NCBI GenBank assembly: GCA_003221085.1
Contig: QHUD01000069.1
Location: 1-7,159 of the forward strand
DNA length: 7,159 bases
Direction of reading: 5' to 3'
From: Gemmatimonadota bacterium
Lineage (GTDB): Bacteria > Gemmatimonadota > Gemmatimonadetes > Gemmatimonadales > GWC2-71-9
Positions 1-5,589 of the stretch are shown in pieces (the stretch's first letter is position 1; every line of letters begins with the position of its first letter). The notes under the pieces were generated by a model that was not told where the DNA came from, did no database searches, and saw only the letters and a program-made list of their open reading frames with translations. The position numbers were made by a program, and so were the translations under genes.

Positions 1-2
1 GG

Positions 3-248
3 TTCCGTGGCGCTCTAACGACCGTGCCCGATTACGCTACCTCGCAGTGCGTCCGGCCTTGGGGAGTGCTGGGTCGGTTCGCTTTACCCCGCTTCCCCTA
101 CCCGGAAGACCGGTCACATGTGGTGCACACGGTAGCGGGGCTGCCGCGCCTGCAACGGATGGTCCGCGGCGGCAGGGGGAAGACGTTGTCCGAAGTGATG
201 GGTCGGTTGGCTGCCATGAGTGTGCTATGTGCGGGATTGCCGGAGTAG
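3..248 (+). CDS. Possible 3' end of an unidentified upstream gene (partial at left edge)
   Basis: This frame is open from the left edge to a TAG at 246-248, about 81 codons, and would overlap the start of the following amidotransferase gene by 22 bases. Third codon positions are mostly G or C and the residue mix looks protein-like. It includes an aromatic and proline-rich piece (RFALPRFPYPEDRSHVVHTV) and a basic, helix-prone tail ending in SVLCAGLPE. I do not recognise the family and see no catalytic motif. In GC-rich DNA an open frame this short can arise by chance, and a second frame is also open here. A third frame ends at a TAA at 16-18 after only five codons and could equally be the true end of the upstream gene. 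If the call is right, the overlap would couple its translation to the next gene, which has only a weak ribosome binding site. Treat as tentative. Confidence 0.33.
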   Translation, partial: FRGALTTVPDYATSQCVRPWGVLGRFALPRFPYPEDRSHVVHTVAGLPRLQRMVRGGRGKTLSEVMGRLAAMSVLCAGLPE

Positions 249-2119
249 TCGGGGCGCAGAGCCCGCCTGAGGCGCTGCAGGCGGTTCAGCGCATGACCCG
301 CGCCCTGGCCCGGCGAGGGCCCGACAGCGAGGGCGTTGAGTGCTGGCCGGGCGCGGTGCTCGGTCATCGGCGCCTCGCCATATTCGACCTCAGCGATGCG
401 GGGCGGCAACCGATGATGTCGCCGGACCGATCCTTGGGAGTCGTCTTCAACGGCGCGATATACAACTTTCGCGCGCTCACCGCAGAGCTGGTCGCCGCCG
501 GCGCGCACTTCCACAGCCGGACGGACACGGAAGTCCTGTTGCATGGGTACCGTTGCTGGGGGATCGACGGCTTGGTCGCCCGCCTGCGCGGTATGTTCGC
601 GTTTGGGCTCTGGGACAACTCCACTCGCACCCTGTACCTCGTCCGCGACCGGCTCGGGATAAAGCCCCTGGTCTACGCCGCACGCAACGGTACCATCGCC
701 TTCGCCTCGACGGTTCGTGCCCTGCGAGCGGGCGGCTCGGCGGGCGAGCTCGACGAGCAGGCCCTGGCCGAGTACCTCGAGTTCGGTTTCGTGACCGATG
801 GTCGGACCATTTACGACGGCCTCGCAAAGGTGCCCGCCGCCTCGATCGTGCGGTGGCGTGATGGGGTCCTCCAAACGGAAGAGTACTGGACCCCACCGGC
901 GGTGCGAGCCACCGCGGGTCCCACGTTCGAAGAGGCCGTGGAGGAAGCCGAGCGCCTCTTCCTTGCGGCAGTACAACGGCGTCTCGACGCCGATGTCCCC
1001 GTCGGCACCCTGTTGAGCGGCGGGCTCGACTCCGGCCTCGTCTGCTGGGCCGTGACCAAGCTCGGGGCGGACGTGACGGCCTTCACCGTGGGCACGCCCG
1101 AGGACCCGGAAGACGAAACGCCGGATGCGTGTGCGACGGCCAAGGAGTTGGGTATCCGGCATCGCGTGGTCGGTTTGCCCGCGTCCGCGGAGCCCGGCGT
1201 CGACGAACTGGTGTCCGCGTACGGTGAACCCTTCGCATGCCCATCGGCCCTGGCCATGTTGAGAGTCTGCCGGGAAGTGGCGAGCTCCGCGAAGGTGCTT
1301 CTCACCGGAGACGGCGGAGACGATGTCTTTCTCGGGTACCCCCGTCATCGCCACCTCTTGCTGGCACAGACCCTCGCGAGAATGTTGCCGTCCCAAGCGA
1401 GCGCCTGGTGGCACACGGCGCGCGGGGCCTTCGAGGGCAGCGCCCCAGTGCGGCGTGCGGTCCATTTTCTCGACTATGCGACTGGCGGGCTCGGCGCCTT
1501 CATCGACGCCCACGACGGGCTGCCGACCTATCACCAGACGGGACTGCTGGGTGAGCGGCTTCGTGGGGTAACGGTCGAGCAACGGCATATCCCGTGGTCC
1601 GTCGCGTCCGGCCGCCGAGTGCTGTCGGAGTACTTGGAACACGATCGGCGGACTCAGTTTGTCGCGGAATATTTGACGAAGGTGGATGGCGCCGCCATGC
1701 ATCACGGGCTGGAGGCGCGATCCCCGTTTCTGGACCAGGATCTCTGGGAATTCGCCTCCACCCTGCCTTTTACCGTCCGCCTGCGCGGCGGTCGCCTCAA
1801 AGCCGTCCTCCGGGAGCTGGCCCGCCGAAGGATCGGCAAGCGCATGGCGGCAGGCGCCAAGCGTGGGTTCTCGATTCCGGTCGAACGTTGGCTCGTCGGG
1901 CGCTGGCTGCCCCAAATGGAAGATATGCTACGCTCATCGCGGCTGGCCGCCGACGGCTGGATCCGACCGGAGGGCCTGCGTGCGGAGCTCGCGGCTTCGG
2001 CCCGGCGGGGCTCGGGGCGCCTCCAGCTGTGGTATCTGTTCGTCCTCGAGGCGTGGATGCGCGCGGAGCAGACGCCCAGTTCATCGCTTTCACCCTGCTT
2101 CCAAGGAGCCGACCATTAG
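227..2119 (+). CDS. asnB: Asparagine synthetase-like glutamine amidotransferase (630 aa), polysaccharide-cluster type
   Basis: A class II glutamine amidotransferase domain is fused to an ATP-dependent asparagine synthetase domain. Glutamine would be hydrolysed to ammonia, which is channelled to an ATP-activated carboxylate, classically aspartate. The start is fixed by MCGIAG: Cys2 must become N-terminal as the glutaminase nucleophile, so the 60 in-frame codons upstream are not used. Glutaminase motifs are RRGPD (29-33), LGHRRLAI (45-52), NGAIYN (75-80), TDTEVLL (99-105) and RDRLGIKPL (140-148). Synthetase motifs are SGGLDS (264-269, ATP pyrophosphatase loop), GDGGDDVFLGY (361-371), GLEARSPFLD (494-503) and KRGFSIPV (545-552). 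The family is usually 550-660 aa, so it looks complete and intact. Only a weak GAG at 218-220 precedes the ATG. It sits beside sugar-modifying genes rather than amino acid genes, so its acceptor may be a sugar acid; that is inference. The acidic loop reads GDGGDD, where E. coli AsnB has GEGSDE, so aspartate activity is not assured. Confidence 0.93.
   Translation: MCGIAGVVGAQSPPEALQAVQRMTRALARRGPDSEGVECWPGAVLGHRRLAIFDLSDAGRQPMMSPDRSLGVVFNGAIYNFRALTAELVAAGAHFHSRTDTEVLLHGYRCWGIDGLVARLRGMFAFGLWDNSTRTLYLVRDRLGIKPLVYAARNGTIAFASTVRALRAGGSAGELDEQALAEYLEFGFVTDGRTIYDGLAKVPAASIVRWRDGVLQTEEYWTPPAVRATAGPTFEEAVEEAERLFLAAVQRRLDADVPVGTLLSGGLDSGLVCWAVTKLGADVTAFTVGTPEDPEDETPDACATAKELGIRHRVVGLPASAEPGVDELVSAYGEPFACPSALAMLRVCREVASSAKVLLTGDGGDDVFLGYPRHRHLLLAQTLARMLPSQASAWWHTARGAFEGSAPVRRAVHFLDYATGGLGAFIDAHDGLPTYHQTGLLGERLRGVTVEQRHIPWSVASGRRVLSEYLEHDRRTQFVAEYLTKVDGAAMHHGLEARSPFLDQDLWEFASTLPFTVRLRGGRLKAVLRELARRRIGKRMAAGAKRGFSIPVERWLVGRWLPQMEDMLRSSRLAADGWIRPEGLRAELAASARRGSGRLQLWYLFVLEAWMRAEQTPSSSLSPCFQGADH
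2103..2108 (+). promoter_or_regulatory. Strong Shine-Dalgarno AAGGAG ahead of an ATT codon
   Basis: AAGGAG matches the 16S anti-Shine-Dalgarno sequence well and lies inside the last codons of the upstream amidotransferase gene. Six bases later (2115-2117) is ATT, in frame with the methyltransferase. No ATG, GTG or TTG in that frame lies within normal reach; the next are GTG at 2196 and ATG at 2211. This supports initiation at ATT, a rare but real bacterial start codon (known for infC), though a chance purine run in coding sequence is possible. Confidence 0.55.
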
Positions 2120-3008
2120 CGCCGTCCATCCCGCCGGGGCCCGAACGGCGCAGAGAGCGCGGCGCCCGGAGCGCGAGACGGCGCTCCTGTGGGATGTGTG
2201 CCGGTTCGGGATGCTTGTAGGCCTCCGGACGCTCCCCGTCGCACTGCGGCACGGTCTCAAGCGGCTGATCCTCCCCGTCGAGTACATCCGCTACGCGGAG
2301 AACGTGTACGTGCTACAGCACCTCGACGTGCGCCCCGGCGCGCTGGTCCTCGATGTCGGCAGCCCGAAGTTGCTTTCGCTGTTTCTAGCCGCGCGGCGCG
2401 GCGCGCACGTTCACGCCACCGATCTGCTCGACTACTTCTTTGACGCGTCCGGCGCCTACGCCGATCGCGTCCTCGGCGCGCAGCGCGACCGCTACGTGAT
2501 GCGGACGGAGGACGCTCGAGCGCTCAAGTACCCGGACGATACGTTCGACCGGATATTCTCGATCTCGACGATCGAGCACATCCCGGATGAGGGCGACTCC
2601 GAGGCGATGGAGGAGCTGGCGCGCGTGCTGAAGCCCGGCGGCATATGCTGTCTCACGGTACCGTGGCGCGACACCGGCTACGTGGAGCAGTACAAGTCCG
2701 GCGGTGATCCCGAGGCCTACTGGGTCGCAGCAACCGAGCAGCGCGTCTTCTACCAGCGTGCCTACGACCGGCCCACGCTGGAGGATCGCCTCATCAAGCC
2801 GAGTGGCCTCGAGGTCGTCGATGTGAGCTTCTGGGGCGAGCGGCACGTACCCGGCGAGCGCCTGCTCCTGAGCCAGCGACTGCTGCGATACGCCCTGCTG
2901 CCGCTGCACTTCCCGTTCGCCGTATGGTTCCTCAGGCGCCTGGGCGAGCGGGAACCGTCACGCAAGAAGGTCGCCTGTGTGACGCTGCGGAAGCCGGTCG
3001 CCCGCTGA
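2115..3008 (+). CDS. Class I SAM-dependent methyltransferase (297 aa if started at ATT; 265 aa from ATG 2211)
   Basis: A Rossmann-fold methyltransferase that would transfer a methyl group from S-adenosylmethionine to an unknown acceptor, plausibly a sugar or lipid-linked glycan given the neighbours. Numbered from the ATT at 2115, motif I is VLDVGSPKLL (78-87), followed by the acidic strand end HATD (100-103), a DDTFDRIFSISTIEHIPD stretch (141-158, motif II and after) and LKPGG (172-176), as in Methyltransf_11 proteins. Motif I is unusual: GSPKLL replaces the common GCGxG. Near the C-terminus, residues 257-273 are mostly hydrophobic and aromatic, which may be a membrane-contacting helix. The start is uncertain. 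ATT 2115 has the strong AAGGAG and third codon positions between 2115 and 2211 are about 87% G or C, as in real coding sequence. ATG 2211 and GTG 2196 are conventional but have poor ribosome binding sites. It overlaps the upstream stop by five bases if ATT is used, implying coupled translation. The family is confident; the acceptor is not known. Confidence 0.85.
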   Translation: MSAVHPAGARTAQRARRPERETALLWDVCRFGMLVGLRTLPVALRHGLKRLILPVEYIRYAENVYVLQHLDVRPGALVLDVGSPKLLSLFLAARRGAHVHATDLLDYFFDASGAYADRVLGAQRDRYVMRTEDARALKYPDDTFDRIFSISTIEHIPDEGDSEAMEELARVLKPGGICCLTVPWRDTGYVEQYKSGGDPEAYWVAATEQRVFYQRAYDRPTLEDRLIKPSGLEVVDVSFWGERHVPGERLLLSQRLLRYALLPLHFPFAVWFLRRLGEREPSRKKVACVTLRKPVAR

Positions 3009-3009
3009 C

Positions 3010-4335
3010 CTACCAGCAGATACCCTGATACCGGCCGTCGTCCTCCCCGCTGCGCCGGTCGAACATCCGAACGAGGTCGATCAAGACTTGCCCGTCGCGT
3101 CGCAGCGTTTCGACCCGCCGGTAATCCTCGAGCTTGTTGCCGATCACGATCGTCTCCGCGTGCTCGACGACGTCGGGCAGCGAGTCCCGCATGAGTGACC
3201 AGATGTGCGGGATCTCACGCTCGATGTACGCTCGGTTCGCCCCCATCACCCGCGCGGCGGACACGTCGGGATCGTAGATCGCGAGCTGCATGCCCTTGCC
3301 GAGCAGCGTCTCGGCAAGCGTCACGAGCGGAGATTCCCGGAGGTCGTCCGTGCCGGGCTTGAAGGTGAGGCCCAGCATGCCCACGCGGCGCTTGCCTGTG
3401 CGCAGCACCATGTCGACGGCGCGCTCGACCTGCATGCGATTGCTCTGCAGGACCGCCGCGAGCACCGGCGTCTCCACGTCGAGCTGCCGTGCCCGGTGCA
3501 CCAGGGCTCGCAGATCCTTCGGCAGACAGGAGCCTCCGAAGGCGAACCCCGGCTTGAGGTAATAGGCCGAGAGGTTGAGCTTCGTGTCCTCGCAGAAGAC
3601 GCGCATGACCTCCCGGCTGTCGATGCCCAACGCGCGACAGACGTTGCCGATCTCGTTCGCGAACGAGACCTTCAGGCCGTGGAACGCGTTGCAGGCATAC
3701 TTTACGATCTCCGCCGCCTTGGTATCGACAATCTGAACGGGCGCCGGGACACTCGTGTATAGCGCCGCCACCTCTTTCGCGGCGCTCGGGTCGTCACTAC
3801 CGATGAGCGTAAACGGGGGGTTATAGAAGTCCTTCAGCGACGTGCCCTCGCGCAGGAACTCCGGATTGACACAGACCGCAAGCGTGTCTCCGAGGGCGCG
3901 CTGCGCGGCCCGCTCCAGCGTCGGCTTCACGACGGTGTCCACGGTCCCAGGAACAACGGTGCTGCGCACCACCACGACGTGACGTCCCGGGCGGCCGCGT
4001 AGCGCGCGACCGATGTCCTCACACACCCGCTCGACGTACGTGGAATCGATGGCTCCGTTCGGCTTGCTGGGCGTGCCGACGCAGATCAGCGAGAGCGCTG
4101 CCTCCGCAACGGCCTCCGCCACGTTGCTGGTCGCCCGCAGACGGCCCGCGGCGACCTGCTCTCGCAGCAGATCGGGCAGCCCCGGCTCGAGGACGGGACT
4201 CGTCCCCTGGTTGATCATGTCTACCTTCGTGCCGTTCACGTCGACGCCGATGACCCGCCAGCCCGCCTTCGCGAAGCACGCGGCGGAGACGCACCCGACG
4301 TAGCCGAGCCCGAACACCCCAAGCGTCGTCGTCAT
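3010..4335 (-). CDS. algD: GDP-mannose/UDP-glucose 6-dehydrogenase family, AlgD-type (441 aa)
   Basis: Oxidises the C6 hydroxyl of a nucleotide sugar to a carboxylate with two NAD+, in the cytoplasm, supplying a uronic acid for polysaccharide synthesis. The N-terminal Rossmann domain has GLGYVG (9-14) and the NAD-binding acid in GVDVN (D32). ICVGTPS (84-90), RSTVVPGT (124-131) and NPEFLREGT (157-165) follow. The central helix holds K212, N216 and H219 (KYACNAFH). The catalytic cysteine is C270 in GFAFGGSCLPKD (263-274). The C-terminal domain has GTDDLRESPLV (328-338). From memory these sit two residues after Pseudomonas AlgD E157, K210, N214, H217 and C268. GGSCLPKD rather than GGSCFPKD and the end QGICW (AlgD: EGICW) favour GDP-mannose over UDP-glucose; that preference is inference. 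Length matches AlgD (436 aa). The ATG overlaps the glycosyltransferase TGA as ATGA, with GAGGAG eleven bases upstream, so translation is probably coupled. The stop lies one base from the converging methyltransferase stop. No other alginate genes are in view. Confidence 0.93.
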   Translation of the reverse strand: MTTTLGVFGLGYVGCVSAACFAKAGWRVIGVDVNGTKVDMINQGTSPVLEPGLPDLLREQVAAGRLRATSNVAEAVAEAALSLICVGTPSKPNGAIDSTYVERVCEDIGRALRGRPGRHVVVVRSTVVPGTVDTVVKPTLERAAQRALGDTLAVCVNPEFLREGTSLKDFYNPPFTLIGSDDPSAAKEVAALYTSVPAPVQIVDTKAAEIVKYACNAFHGLKVSFANEIGNVCRALGIDSREVMRVFCEDTKLNLSAYYLKPGFAFGGSCLPKDLRALVHRARQLDVETPVLAAVLQSNRMQVERAVDMVLRTGKRRVGMLGLTFKPGTDDLRESPLVTLAETLLGKGMQLAIYDPDVSAARVMGANRAYIEREIPHIWSLMRDSLPDVVEHAETIVIGNKLEDYRRVETLRRDGQVLIDLVRMFDRRSGEDDGRYQGICW

Positions 4336-5564
4336 GACCGCACCAGCTCCTCACCGGCCCCGGCCGCCACGGCCTCACAAATGGCGGCGAACTCGGCCGC
4401 CGCCCGGTCCCAGCCGGCGACCTCCCGAACCATGCGGCACGCCTCCGCGCCGAGAGTTCGCGCGCTCCGTTCGTCGGTCAGCAGGCGAACGGCTGCGCTC
4501 GCAAACTGCGCCGGTGAATCGGCGAGCACGATGTCCCGGCCGTCAGTGACCGGCAGGCCCTCCGCACCGACGCGCGTGGATATGACCGGCAATCCCATCG
4601 CCATGGCCTCGAAGATCTTGAGGCGCGTGCCGCCGCCGATGCGCAGGGGCACGACGTACAGAGCGGCACGCTCCATGTACGGACGTACATCGTCCACACG
4701 ACCGGTCACGATGACGCCGGGCTGCCGCTGACCCAGCGCCATCAGGGCGGGCGACGGATTCCGGCCGACCACCGTGAGGGTCGCATCGGGCACCGCCTGC
4801 CGAATCCGCGGGAGGATCTCCTCGATGTAGTAGCGCACGGCATCCTCGTTGGGGATCCAATCGAGCGACCCGGTGAACACCATCCCGTGCGGATCGGACG
4901 GGCGCTCCTCGGTCCGAACGAAATACTCGGTGTCGACGCCCGTGGGCACGTCGGAGACCCCGCGCACGCCGTACTCCCGGGACACGAGCTCCCGATCCTC
5001 GGGCGAGACGACCACGACGTGTCCGTAGCGGCGGCATTCGCCGGCCTCGAACGCGCGCATCCTGCGCCACTGCTCCCGCAGATACGTTCGCGACAGGGGG
5101 TCGCGCGCCAACGTCCAGTGTCGCTTCCAGATGAGGGCCTCAACGTTGTGTTCGAACAGCAGCGTCGCGCACGGCAGGTCGTCCGGCACGTTGATCGACG
5201 GGAACAAGAAGTCGCACACGAGGGCATCCACCGTACCCGCTGCCGCCCGGACGCCGAGTTCGCGCCGCATGGCCGGTGAGCGATACTTGGCGACCGCGTA
5301 CGGCAACGACGAAAAGGCGTTGACGACCAGCTCGCCATAGAAAGCGGGAGAGCGCTTGGCGCGGGTCCGGAACGGAATCGGCACGACCTCGTGGCAGTAT
5401 TCAGCAGCTCGCCCGAGCGCGTCGGGCGCGGCCTGCCCGTCGTCGAGCGTCACGTATGTGACATGGTGATCACGCTTCAGGTGCCGCAGCATGTGGAACG
5501 TGCGGATCTTGCCGCCCTTGTCCAACGGGTGCAGCAGCTCGGTTTTTGCCCAAACGATTCTCAT
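4332..5564 (-). CDS. GT4-family glycosyltransferase (410 aa), exopolysaccharide type
   Basis: A GT-B fold, probably retaining, glycosyltransferase that would move a sugar from a nucleotide donor to a glycan or lipid-linked acceptor at the cytoplasmic side of the membrane. The N-terminal acceptor domain begins MRIVWAKTELLHPLDKGGKIRTF, with the glycine-rich turn DKGGKIRT (15-22) and FEHN (137-140). The C-terminal donor domain has VPTGVDTEYF (206-215), VFTGSLDWIPNEDAVRYY (229-246), VVGRNP (265-270) and GGGTRLKIFEAMAMGLPVIS (310-329). E319 is the conserved donor-binding glutamate; the first glutamate of the E-x7-E pair is a glycine, as is common in the GGGTRLK subgroup. The pattern resembles glycosyltransferases of exosortase-linked exopolysaccharide clusters, but donor and acceptor cannot be read from sequence. 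The start at 5564 is chosen because AGGAAGGG lies five bases upstream; a 27-codon arginine-rich extension to 5645 would run into the preceding gene. It follows that gene after 25 bases and overlaps the dehydrogenase start by four, so the three form an operon. Confidence 0.92.
   Translation of the reverse strand: MRIVWAKTELLHPLDKGGKIRTFHMLRHLKRDHHVTYVTLDDGQAAPDALGRAAEYCHEVVPIPFRTRAKRSPAFYGELVVNAFSSLPYAVAKYRSPAMRRELGVRAAAGTVDALVCDFLFPSINVPDDLPCATLLFEHNVEALIWKRHWTLARDPLSRTYLREQWRRMRAFEAGECRRYGHVVVVSPEDRELVSREYGVRGVSDVPTGVDTEYFVRTEERPSDPHGMVFTGSLDWIPNEDAVRYYIEEILPRIRQAVPDATLTVVGRNPSPALMALGQRQPGVIVTGRVDDVRPYMERAALYVVPLRIGGGTRLKIFEAMAMGLPVISTRVGAEGLPVTDGRDIVLADSPAQFASAAVRLLTDERSARTLGAEACRMVREVAGWDRAAAEFAAICEAVAAGAGEELVRS
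4347..4352 (-). promoter_or_regulatory. Ribosome binding site of the sugar dehydrogenase gene
   Basis: On the minus strand this reads GAGGAG, eleven bases before the ATG at 4335, slightly longer than the usual spacing. It lies within the final codons of the glycosyltransferase gene, whose TGA overlaps the ATG (ATGA at 4335-4332). This arrangement suits re-initiation by ribosomes finishing the upstream gene. Confidence 0.55.
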
Positions 5565-5569
5565 GCCAT

Positions 5570-5577
5570 CCCTTCCT
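5570..5577 (-). promoter_or_regulatory. Ribosome binding site of the glycosyltransferase gene
   Basis: On the minus strand this reads AGGAAGGG, five bases before the ATG at 5564, inside the 25-base gap after the amidotransferase stop. It decides the start in favour of MRIVWAKT over the ATG at 5645. The gap is too short for an independent promoter and terminator, so read-through from the upstream gene is expected. Confidence 0.75.
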
Positions 5578-5589
5578 GGTTCGCCCCTC

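Noticed and set aside
47..226. A 60-codon N-terminal extension of the first amidotransferase
   Set aside because: The glutaminase needs Cys2 exposed after removal of the initiator methionine, so the protein must start at MCGIAG (227). The extension is low-complexity Gly/Ala/Pro/Arg sequence.
98..1915. A 605-codon open frame on the minus strand opposite the first amidotransferase gene
   Set aside because: The plus strand shows all family motifs of an asparagine synthetase-like enzyme. The antisense frame is a by-product of G/C-rich third positions and has no recognisable domain.
1686..2114. A methyltransferase start at ATG 1686, inside the amidotransferase gene
   Set aside because: This would add over 140 residues with no domain, read out of frame through conserved amidotransferase sequence. 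The methyltransferase fold only begins near 2200.
227..2119. Lasso peptide cyclase (an asparagine synthetase homolog) as an alternative identity
   Set aside because: The protein keeps a complete glutaminase domain with Cys2, and no precursor peptide, leader protease or recognition-element gene is visible nearby.
2998..3020. GCTG/CAGC inverted repeat at the convergent junction as a terminator
   Set aside because: The stem is only four base pairs, has no T-run and lies across both stop codons, so it is not a credible terminator.
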